This document shows, piece after piece, positions 7,852 through 14,880 of a DNA stretch of 64,000 nt. Position numbers and translations under genes: made by a program. The number at the start of each line of letters is the position of its first letter. Positions within the stretch are counted from its first letter, which is position 1. This stretch comes from Alsobacter metallidurans (GTDB taxonomy: Bacteria; Pseudomonadota; Alphaproteobacteria; Rhizobiales; Beijerinckiaceae): positions 1-64,000 of the forward strand of contig NZ_BMES01000003.1 of NCBI RefSeq assembly GCF_014636935.1, in the 5' to 3' direction. Below the pieces are notes generated by a model. That model did not search any database and was not told the DNA's origin. It worked only from the letters and a program-made list of their open reading frames with translations.

Positions 7852-8748
7852 CTACCCAACCTCGGCCTTCGGCGCGGTGGAGACGATCCATACGCCGAGC
7901 AGGATGATCGCCGCGCCCGCGACGTCGCGCGGGCTCACGGTTTCGCCCAGCACGACCACGGCCATCAGTGTGGCCCAGACGGGCAAGAGGTAGCCGATCA
8001 TCGCCGCCTTGGTGGGGCCGGCGGTCCGGATCAACGTCATGAAGATCGTGATCGGCACGGCCGTGGCCACCAGCCCCAGCGCGGCCAGAACCGGCAGGTT
8101 GGCGGCGATCTGCCCCGGGGCTTCGGCGCGCACGAACAGGAGCGTCAGCGTCACGGACGCCAGCGCCGAGATGCTTTGCTGGCCCAGGGCCATCCGGGCC
8201 GGCTCCACGTGCCGCACCGTCTTGGCGTAGATGTTGCCGACCGCGTAGCTGAACGACACCGCCACCATGGCGAGAACGCCCAGCGCCCCGCCGCTTACGT
8301 CCAGAAACGCCGCGGGCCCGACCAGCACCGCCATACCGACGAACCCGACCGCGACGCCCAGCACGCGCCGGCCGGTCAGCCGCTCGTCCACGAAGGCGAA
8401 ATGAGCCAGCACGGCCACCATCAGCGGCCCGGACGCCTGGATCATCGCGCTCAGCCCGGCCGTGATCTGAGACAGCGCATAGGCCGTGAGCACATTGGGC
8501 AGCCAGCCGTTCAGCGTGCCAAGCAGGAGCCAGGGCGCGGCCTCGTCGCGGCGCGGCAGCGGGTTCTGCCCACGCAGCAGGAACCACGCCGCCAGCGCGA
8601 CCGCCGCCACCGACGCCCGGCTCGCCGCCGTCACGAAGGGGTGCACGGTTCCGGCGAGCTTCATGAACAGGAAGCCCGACGCCCACAGCAGCGAGCAGAT
8701 CAGCAGGCGGGCGATGACGACGCCGTTGGACGGCTGCGCGGCGATCAC
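7852..8748 (-). CDS. EamA/DMT family transporter
   Basis: The 298-residue protein has ten predicted membrane segments in two five-helix EamA repeats. The first is centred on LICSLLWASGFLFMKLAG and the second on LAMVAVSFSYAVGNIYAK, with the typical end GETVSPRDVAGAAIILLGVWIV. Members export amino acids, metabolites or drugs. The start is a GTG at 8748, one base from the stop of the Nudix gene upstream, so the two form a tight operon. Two further members of this superfamily lie at 57764 and 60621. The substrate is unknown. Confidence 0.87.
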   Translation of the reverse strand: MIAAQPSNGVVIARLLICSLLWASGFLFMKLAGTVHPFVTAASRASVAAVALAAWFLLRGQNPLPRRDEAAPWLLLGTLNGWLPNVLTAYALSQITAGLSAMIQASGPLMVAVLAHFAFVDERLTGRRVLGVAVGFVGMAVLVGPAAFLDVSGGALGVLAMVAVSFSYAVGNIYAKTVRHVEPARMALGQQSISALASVTLTLLFVRAEAPGQIAANLPVLAALGLVATAVPITIFMTLIRTAGPTKAAMIGYLLPVWATLMAVVVLGETVSPRDVAGAAIILLGVWIVSTAPKAEVG

Positions 8749-8749
8749 C

Positions 8750-9154
8750 TCAACCGCCGAGAAGGTCGATCAGCGGCGGGATCAGCGGCTCGTCGGCCGG
8801 CGGCATCGGGTAGTCGCGCAGCTTGTTTGGCCGCACCCATTTCAGCGCCTGATGCTCTTTCTGGATCACCAGCCCCTCCCAGCGCTTGCAGATCCACAGC
8901 GGCATCAGCAGCTGGAACGTCTCGTAGGTGTGGCTCGCGAAGCTGAGCGGCGCCAGGCAGTTCTCCTTCACGGTGATGCCGAGTTCCTCGTGCAACTCCC
9001 GGATCAGCGCGTCCTCGGGCCTCTCCCCGGCCTCCACCTTGCCGCCCGGAAACTCCCACAACCCGGCCAACTGCTTGCCCTCCGGCCGCTGCGCGATCAG
9101 CACACGGCGATCGGCGTCCACGAGGGCGCATGCGGCGACGAGAACGAGCTTCAC
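8750..9154 (-). CDS. MutT-type Nudix hydrolase (8-oxo-dGTP diphosphatase-like)
   Basis: At 134 residues this is the size of MutT. The Nudix box is complete: GGKVEAGERPEDALIRELHEEL, with the metal-binding REXXEE core in RELHEEL. Early residues LVAACALVDADRRVLIAQRPEGKQLAGLWEFPGG match the (deoxy)nucleoside triphosphate pyrophosphohydrolase subgroup, which cleans oxidised nucleotides from the pool. It sits one base upstream of the EamA gene. In many alphaproteobacteria mutT lies after argJ; here it does not. Another nucleotide could be the true substrate. Confidence 0.87.
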   Translation of the reverse strand: MKLVLVAACALVDADRRVLIAQRPEGKQLAGLWEFPGGKVEAGERPEDALIRELHEELGITVKENCLAPLSFASHTYETFQLLMPLWICKRWEGLVIQKEHQALKWVRPNKLRDYPMPPADEPLIPPLIDLLGG

Positions 9155-9272
9155 GGGGCTACTCCGGCGGCGAGGGCCGGCTGCTTATAGCAAGCCTCGC
9201 AGCCGAATAAACAGGCGCCGGCCCTGTCGCGCACTCACGGCGCGCGGCGGAAGGATGAAGGCGGAGGCGGCC

Positions 9273-10541
9273 TCAGCCGGCTAGCCACGCCGGCAGGCGG
9301 TCGAGGCCGATCAGCTCTTCGTAGGTCTGGCGCGGGCGAACCACCGCGTAATCCGCGCCGGAGACCAGAACCTCCGGGATGAGGCGGCGGGAATTGTACG
9401 TGCCAGCCTGGGCCGCCCCATAGGCGCCGGCCGTCATCACGGCCAGGAGGTCGCCCGGGCGGGGCTCGGCCATCTCGCGGTCGAGCGCCAGGTAGTCGCC
9501 GCTTTCGCACACGGGCCCGACGACGTCGGCGGTGATGCGGGGCGCGTCCGGATCCGGGACCACCGGCTTGATGTCGTGGTGGGCCTCGTAGAGCGTCGGC
9601 CGGATCAGGTCGTTCATGGCCGCGTCCGCGATCACGAAGGTCTTTCCGTCGCCCTGCTTCACGTAGATCACAGACGTCACCAGGATGCCCGCGTTGCCGA
9701 CGATCAGCCGGCCGGGCTCGAACACGAGCGTGCAATCGAGATCGCGCGTGTGGCGCTTCACGATGGCGGCGTAGTCCAGCGGCAAGGGCGGAGGATTGTT
9801 GTTCTCGCGATACGGAATGCCGAGGCCGCCGCCGAGGTCGACGTGGTCGATGGCGTGGCCGTCGGCGCGCAGCCCACGCACGAAGTCGGCCAGCAACGCG
9901 AAGGCGTCGTCGAAGGGCTGCATGTCGGTGATCTGTGACCCGATATGCATGTCGACGCCCGAGACCTTCAGGCCGGGCAGCTTCGCGGCGCGGGCATAGA
10001 CCTCCCGGGCGCGCGAGATCGGAATGCCGAACTTGTCGCCCGACTTGCCGGTCGAGATCTTGTGGTGGGTCTTGGCGTCAACGTCCGGGTTCACGCGCAG
10101 GGCGATATGGGCGGTCTTGCCCAATTGCGTGGCGACCGCCGACAGGGCCTCGAGCTCGGGCTCGGACTCGACGTTGAAGCAGAGAATTTCCTGTTCGAGC
10201 CCATACGCCATCTCGCGCGGCGTCTTGCCGACCCCCGAGAAGGTGATGCGCGAGCCCGGCACGCCGGCAGCCCGGGCCCGGCGCAACTCGCCCTCGGACA
10301 CCACGTCCATTCCCGCGCCAAGCCGCGCCAGCGTCTTCAGGACCGCCTGGTTGGAATTCGCCTTCATGGCGTAGCAGACGAGCGAGGGCGCATCCGCGAA
10401 GGCCTCGGCGAACACCCTGTAGTGCCGCTCCAGCGTGGCGGTGGAATAGCAATAAAACGGCGTGCCGACCTCGTCGGCGATGCGGCGAAGGTCCACGCCC
10501 TCGGCGTGCATGACGCCGTCGCGGTAATCGAAATGATGCAT
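9273..10541 (-). CDS. lysA: Diaminopimelate decarboxylase
   Basis: The enzyme decarboxylates meso-diaminopimelate to L-lysine, the last step of the pathway. The 422-residue protein has the fold-type III alanine-racemase barrel with the PLP lysine in YAMKANSN (K60), the substrate-specificity run HIGSQITD, and the C-terminal CESGDYLA motif (C345), which contributes to the partner active site in the dimer. GGGLGIPY binds the cofactor phosphate. It is the last gene of the minus-strand group argH / small lipoprotein / lysA, with 44 nt before it. Confidence 0.95.
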   Translation of the reverse strand: MHHFDYRDGVMHAEGVDLRRIADEVGTPFYCYSTATLERHYRVFAEAFADAPSLVCYAMKANSNQAVLKTLARLGAGMDVVSEGELRRARAAGVPGSRITFSGVGKTPREMAYGLEQEILCFNVESEPELEALSAVATQLGKTAHIALRVNPDVDAKTHHKISTGKSGDKFGIPISRAREVYARAAKLPGLKVSGVDMHIGSQITDMQPFDDAFALLADFVRGLRADGHAIDHVDLGGGLGIPYRENNNPPPLPLDYAAIVKRHTRDLDCTLVFEPGRLIVGNAGILVTSVIYVKQGDGKTFVIADAAMNDLIRPTLYEAHHDIKPVVPDPDAPRITADVVGPVCESGDYLALDREMAEPRPGDLLAVMTAGAYGAAQAGTYNSRRLIPEVLVSGADYAVVRPRQTYEELIGLDRLPAWLAG

Positions 10542-10585
10542 GACGCATGCCCTGCTGCGGGCCGACGCGGCGGCCCGGGGACGAC

Positions 10586-10867
10586 CTAGAGAAGCGGGTC
10601 GAGGATAAATGGCTCCTTGGGCGCCGTGATCGGTTTGCCCTTGGCTTTCTGGTTGCCGGACGCGACCGGTGAAATGGACGGCGCGATGGTGCGCGCGGCG
10701 TTCGGATCGGCCTCCGGCTGCTCCAGCGGATCCGGCTTGGGATTCACCGCGCCGGGCGGCGGCTCCAGGGGGCCCTTGCGCCCGCAGGCGCCGAGCGAAA
10801 CCAGCAGAACGGCGCCCAGAACCAGCGCGAGCGATCGCGACGAAAGCGAAACTGTGGAGGCGGGCAA
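10586..10867 (-). CDS. Small Pro-rich lipoprotein, LptM/YifL-like
   Basis: This 93-residue protein begins at a TTG preceded at a good distance by GGAG; no ATG fits. It has a short signal peptide with the lipobox LGAC (lipid cysteine C28), followed at once by GRKGPLEPPP, the conserved signature of the YifL/LptM family. In E. coli LptM helps maturation of the LPS translocon LptDE. In alphaproteobacteria a gene of this kind is regularly found between lysA and argH, and so it is here. The rest of the protein is low complexity. The function is inferred from the signature only. Confidence 0.8.
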   Translation of the reverse strand: MPASTVSLSSRSLALVLGAVLLVSLGACGRKGPLEPPPGAVNPKPDPLEQPEADPNAARTIAPSISPVASGNQKAKGKPITAPKEPFILDPLL

Positions 10868-10950
10868 GGGCGAAACTCCGAGAAGCTGCGGCACTATAGC
10901 GAAAGCCCGGCCGCGCGAAAGCGCAGCCGGGAGACAGTGGGGCGCGATTG

Positions 10951-12354
10951 TCAGCGCGCCGGCGCGGCCGCCTCCTGGGCGAGCTTCGCGAGCCAGCGGC
11001 GGGCCTGCTTCTTCACCTCGACCGGGGCCGTGCCGCCGTAGCTGACGCGGCTGCGCACCGAGCGCTCGACGCCCAGCACCGCGAACACGTCCTGCGTGAT
11101 GGCGGGCTCCACGGCCTGCATCTCGGCCAGGGACAGCTTCTCCAGGCCCACGCCGTTGTCGGACGCGAGCCCGACGATGCGGCCGGTGACGTGGTGCGCC
11201 TGGCGGAAGGGCATCTTGAGGGTGCGGACCAGCCAGTCGGCCAGGTCTGTGGCGGTGGCGTAGCCGAGGCCTGCGGCCTTTTTCATGGTCTTCAGCTCGG
11301 GCTCCATGTCGCGCACCATGCCGGCCATCGCGGCGATGCACAGCGACAGGGTCTGCAGGGCGTCGAAGACGCCTTCCTTGTCCTCCTGCATGTCCTTCGC
11401 GTAGCTCATCGGCAGGCCCTTGATAACGACCAGGAGCGCCGTGAGCGCGCCGATCACACGGCCCGTCTTGCCGCGCACCAACTCGGCCGCATCCGGGTTA
11501 CGCTTCTGCGGCATGATCGAGGAGCCGCTGGTGAACTTGTCCGACAGCCGCACCAGCCCGAATTGGGGCGTGGTCCAGAGCACGATCTCCTCCGCGAAGC
11601 GCGACAGGTGCACGGCGCAGATGGACGCCGCCGCGAGCGCCTCGAGCGCAAAATCGCGGTCGGACACGCTGTCGAGCGAGTTGGCGGTGGGCCGGTCGAA
11701 ACCCAGCGCCTCGGCGGTCGTGCGCCGGTCGATCGGAAAGGAGGTCCCAGCGAGCGCCGCGGCCCCGAGCGGGCATTCGTTCATGCGCCGGCGCGCGTCC
11801 GCGAAGCGGCCCCGGTCGCGTCCCAACATCTCCACATAGGCCAGCAGATGGTGCCCGAAGGTGGTGGGCTGCGCCGACTGCAGATGCGTGAAGCCGGGCA
11901 TCACCGCGCCCGCGTGCGCGAGCGCCTTCTCGGCGAGCGCGCCCTGCAGGTCGGCGAGCTGCGCGTCCAGCGCGTCCACGGTGTCGCGCACCCACAGGCG
12001 CATGTCGGTGGCCACCTGGTCGTTGCGCGAGCGCGCCGTGTGCAGCCGCCCGGCCGCGGGACCGACGATCTCGGCCAGCCGCGACTCCACGTTCATATGG
12101 ATGTCCTCGAGGGACCGCGAGAATGTGAATTCTCCCGCCTCGATTTCGGCATGCACGGCGGATAAACCGTCCGTGATGGCTTTTGCGTCCGCGCTGGTGA
12201 CGATCCCCTGCTTCGCCAGCATGGCCACATGGGCCTTCGACCCGCGGATGTCCTGGCGCCAGAGGGCCTTGTCAAAATCGATGGAGGCGTTGATCTCCTC
12301 CATGATGGCGTCGGGGCCGCTGTTGAAGCGCCCGCCCCACATCGTGTTGCTCAT
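10951..12354 (-). CDS. argH: Argininosuccinate lyase
   Basis: The enzyme splits argininosuccinate into arginine and fumarate, the last step of arginine synthesis. The 467-residue protein carries the superfamily signature [12 protein letters not shown] (277-288) with the catalytic serine loop, and the active-site histidine region [10 protein letters not shown] near 154-163. TARSRNDQV (107-115) is the second conserved block. Length is normal. It is divergent from tlpA with only 30 bp between starts. Downstream lie the small lipoprotein (83 nt) and lysA, probably in one transcript. Confidence 0.95.
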   Translation of the reverse strand: MSNTMWGGRFNSGPDAIMEEINASIDFDKALWRQDIRGSKAHVAMLAKQGIVTSADAKAITDGLSAVHAEIEAGEFTFSRSLEDIHMNVESRLAEIVGPAAGRLHTARSRNDQVATDMRLWVRDTVDALDAQLADLQGALAEKALAHAGAVMPGFTHLQSAQPTTFGHHLLAYVEMLGRDRGRFADARRRMNECPLGAAALAGTSFPIDRRTTAEALGFDRPTANSLDSVSDRDFALEALAAASICAVHLSRFAEEIVLWTTPQFGLVRLSDKFTSGSSIMPQKRNPDAAELVRGKTGRVIGALTALLVVIKGLPMSYAKDMQEDKEGVFDALQTLSLCIAAMAGMVRDMEPELKTMKKAAGLGYATATDLADWLVRTLKMPFRQAHHVTGRIVGLASDNGVGLEKLSLAEMQAVEPAITQDVFAVLGVERSVRSRVSYGGTAPVEVKKQARRWLAKLAQEAAAPAR

Positions 12355-12384
12355 GCTATCTCGGTTCCCAACGCAGGACGGCTC

Positions 12385-13038
12385 ATGACGGACCAGGCAT
12401 CTTCAACGGCGCGGCGCCGGCGCCTTCCGGCGGTGGCGGCGATCGCGGCCGCGGCGGCGCTCGGGCTGGCGGTGCTATACGGGACGAACCGGGGTTGGGG
12501 CAACGCCGCCGACGCCGATTGCGGGCCTGCGGCCACGGTCGCGCAGGCGATGCAGCCGCTGGCGCGCGGCGAAGTTGCGGCTGTGCAGGTGAGCAAGGCG
12601 CCGAAGCTCCTGCCCGCCCTCGCCTTCAACGACGCGGCCGGCAAGCCGATGACGCTCGCGGACCTGCGCGGCAAGACCGTGCTGCTCAACCTCTGGGCCA
12701 CCTGGTGCGCACCCTGCCGGCACGAGATGCCGGCGCTGGACGCCCTGCAGGGCAGGCTCGGCGGCGACGATTTTCAGGTCGTGGCCGTGAACATCGACAC
12801 CCGCAACCTCGACAAGCCCCGGCAGTGGCTGGACGAGAACAAGATCACGCGGCTGAGCTACCACGCCGATCCCAGCGCCAAGATCTTCCAGGAGCTGAAA
12901 TCCATCGGCAAGGCCTTCGGCATGCCCACCACCGTGATCGTGGACCGCAAGGGCTGCGAGCTCGCCAGCCTGGCGGGCCCGGCCGAATGGGCGAGCGAGG
13001 ACGCCTTGAAGCTGTTGCAGGCGGCGGCCGGAAAGTAG
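12385..13038 (+). CDS. tlpA: TlpA-like membrane-anchored thiol:disulfide oxidoreductase
   Basis: This 217-residue protein has an N-terminal anchor (about residues 14-34) and a periplasmic thioredoxin-like domain with the active site WCAPC (cysteines 108 and 111). The block [15 protein letters not shown] is typical of TlpA, which in Bradyrhizobium reduces the copper site of cytochrome oxidase. The cis-proline is in GMPTT. Its position divergent from argH matches other Hyphomicrobiales genomes. The start at 12385 is preferred because the longer frame (12229) reads through argH. Another role such as cytochrome c maturation cannot be excluded. Confidence 0.88.
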   Translation: MTDQASSTARRRRLPAVAAIAAAAALGLAVLYGTNRGWGNAADADCGPAATVAQAMQPLARGEVAAVQVSKAPKLLPALAFNDAAGKPMTLADLRGKTVLLNLWATWCAPCRHEMPALDALQGRLGGDDFQVVAVNIDTRNLDKPRQWLDENKITRLSYHADPSAKIFQELKSIGKAFGMPTTVIVDRKGCELASLAGPAEWASEDALKLLQAAAGK

Positions 13039-13048
13039 GCGGAACCGG

Positions 13049-14479
13049 CTAAACCGGCCACCGCATCTCTCCGCCCCGCATTTCCTCCCAGACCCTGCCC
13101 ATGGCGAGCACGCCGCGGTCGTCGAAGCGGCGGCCGACGATCTGGAGGCCGATGGGCAAGCCGGCGGCCGTGAAGCCGGCGTTGACCGAAACGGCCGGGT
13201 TCTCGGCCATGTTCCACACCACCGTGTAGCCGATGTGCTCGAAGGGGCGGGAAGGGTCGTGCAGCGGGGAGGCCCATTCGGCCGGGTAGGCCGGCACGGG
13301 TGCGGTGGGCGACAGCACGAAATCGTGGTCGGCGAATAGCGCCGCCGCGCCCTTGCGCATCTCCATGGTGCGGTTGTAGCCGCGGATCACGTCGAGGCCG
13401 CTGCGGTGGGCGCCGGTTTCGGCCCAGTCGCGTATGTAGGGCAGCACGCGGTCCCGCCGCTCGTCGGAGAGGCGGGAGAGGTCGTCCCAGGCGCGCACGC
13501 GCCAGAAATCGTCGAGGCCGTCCAGCATGTCGCGCGAAAGAATCGGCATTACGGGGCGAACCTGGGCGCCCGCCTGCTCGAACAGGCTGGCGGCGCGCTC
13601 CACCGCGGTCGCGACCTCGGGGTCAAGCGGCAGCCCCGCGCCGATGTCCAGCATCAGGCCGATCCGGAGCCCCCTCAACGCGATGGAGAGGTCCGCCCAG
13701 TTGATCGCCTGCTCGGGCAAGCTGGTTCCGTCGCGCCCGTCGGGGCGGCTGAGCACGCTCATCATCAAGGCGGCGTCCGCGATCGTGCGGGTCATCGGGC
13801 CGGCGACGCGGCCCAGAAAGGGCGGGTCGATCGGCACGCGCCCGGCGCTCGGCTTCAGCCCGACGAGGCCGCACCAGCCGGCCGGCAGGCGCACCGAGCC
13901 GCCGATGTCGGTGCCAAGATGCAGCGGGCCAAAGCCGGCCGCGCCAGCCGCCGCCGCGCCCGCGCTGGAGCCGCCGGGGTTGAGGCGCGGGTTCCATGGG
14001 TTGCGGGCGAGCTTGTGGAAACTCGAGAGGCCGGAAGAAAGCATGCCGTAGTCCGGCATGGTTGTCTTGGCGAGCAGGATGGCGCCCGTCTCGCGCAGCC
14101 GCGCGGCCGGCGGCGCGTCAACGGCGGCCGGCGCCAGTTCGGTCGCGGCGGTGCCGAGAGGAACCGGGACGCCCGCCGTGGCGATGTTCTCCTTGATGGT
14201 CACCGGGACGCCGTCCAGCGGACCGAGCGGCTCGCCGCGCATCCAGCGGTCGGTCGATTCGCGCGAGGCCCGTCGGGCCGCCTCCGGGTCGAAGGCGTAA
14301 AGCGCGCACAGGTCCGGTTCGCGACGCTCGATCTGCGCCACGATGGCGTCCACGGCCTCGGTGGGGCTCAGCGAGCGGGCGCGGTAGCGGTCGAGCAAAT
14401 CGCAAGCGGACAGAAGCGGGATGGCGGTCACGAGGCGGTCACCGGTGTTGAGCGCGGGTTTTTGCGCAGCTTGGGCCAT
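13049..14479 (-). CDS. Amidase signature family protein
   Basis: The 476-residue protein has the Ser-cisSer-Lys catalytic set: lysine in VTIKENIA, the cis-serine in GGSSAG and the nucleophile in GTDIGGSVRLPA. Amidases of this kind hydrolyse small amides; this one could be an arylamidase or aminohydrolase of unknown specificity. The frame is open back to 14605, but those first residues (with IASAAKQSS) are the translation of a palindromic repeat, so I use the ATG at 14479 that lies just outside it. It converges with tlpA, ten bases apart. Confidence 0.87.
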   Translation of the reverse strand: MAQAAQKPALNTGDRLVTAIPLLSACDLLDRYRARSLSPTEAVDAIVAQIERREPDLCALYAFDPEAARRASRESTDRWMRGEPLGPLDGVPVTIKENIATAGVPVPLGTAATELAPAAVDAPPAARLRETGAILLAKTTMPDYGMLSSGLSSFHKLARNPWNPRLNPGGSSAGAAAAGAAGFGPLHLGTDIGGSVRLPAGWCGLVGLKPSAGRVPIDPPFLGRVAGPMTRTIADAALMMSVLSRPDGRDGTSLPEQAINWADLSIALRGLRIGLMLDIGAGLPLDPEVATAVERAASLFEQAGAQVRPVMPILSRDMLDGLDDFWRVRAWDDLSRLSDERRDRVLPYIRDWAETGAHRSGLDVIRGYNRTMEMRKGAAALFADHDFVLSPTAPVPAYPAEWASPLHDPSRPFEHIGYTVVWNMAENPAVSVNAGFTAAGLPIGLQIVGRRFDDRGVLAMGRVWEEMRGGEMRWPV

Positions 14480-14489
14480 CCGCGCCGCC

Positions 14490-14569
14490 ATTGCGAGCCG
14501 GAGGCGGCGCCATCGAGCCGAAAAGGCCGGCGTTAGGCTGGATTGCTTCGCTGCGCTCGCAATGACGGG
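14490..14569. repeat. Interspersed palindrome, GCAATCC/CGCTGCGCTCGC family
   Basis: The arms are ATTGCGAGC near 14490 and GCTCGCAATGACGG at 14555-14568, with the familiar GGATTGCTTCGCTGCG core. Such sequences are repeated many times in Hyphomicrobiales genomes. A second copy is at 47512-47640. This copy overlaps the upstream edge of the amidase gene and supplies a false N-terminal extension to it. Confidence 0.75.
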
Positions 14570-14600
14570 AGGAAGCCGGAAGTGTCGCGTCCACTCCACC

Positions 14601-14678
14601 GTCATCCCCGGGCTTGTCTTGGGAATCCACGCGTGGGGGCGTCGGCATGGATGGCCGGGACAAGCCCGGCCATGACGG
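14601..14678. repeat. Interspersed palindrome, GTCAT(C)CCCGGGCTTG family, copy 1
   Basis: Left arm GTCATCCCCGGGCTTG at 14601 and right arm CAAGCCCGGCCATGAC ending near 14676 fold into a long imperfect hairpin, with inner arms AATCCACGC and GCATGGATGG. Three more copies are at 17725, 23540 and 44872. Confidence 0.8.
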
Positions 14679-14709
14679 GACTATGGCGCGAGTAATACCG
14701 AGGCGCGCC

Positions 14710-14763
14710 GCATCAACCCGCGCCGAAGCAGCTGCGCATTAACCCGCGCTGAAGCGCATCAAC
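14710..14763. repeat. Short tandem direct repeat upstream of the TIGR02302 gene
   Basis: GCATCAACCCGCGCCGAAGC (14710-14729) is repeated as GCATTAACCCGCGCTGAAGC (14736-14755) with two changes, and a third partial GCATCAAC begins at 14756. The period is 26 then 20 nt. It lies about 120-170 bp before the start of the TIGR02302 gene. It may be a repeated binding site or just slippage. Confidence 0.6.
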
Positions 14764-14880
14764 AACCGCCCGCGGGATCGTGACCGGACGGACCGGCCTG
14801 CGCGCGGCGGTCGCGGTTGCGGGGGGTAGCGCCTTTCCGGTCGCATGTTAGGCTGTGCGACTGGGGCCAGTGGAGCCGCG

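Noticed and set aside
14490-14763. Possible CRISPR array or small mobile element
   Set aside because: The repeats are single palindromes of different families plus a two-unit tandem; there is no regular spacer pattern and no cas or transposase gene.
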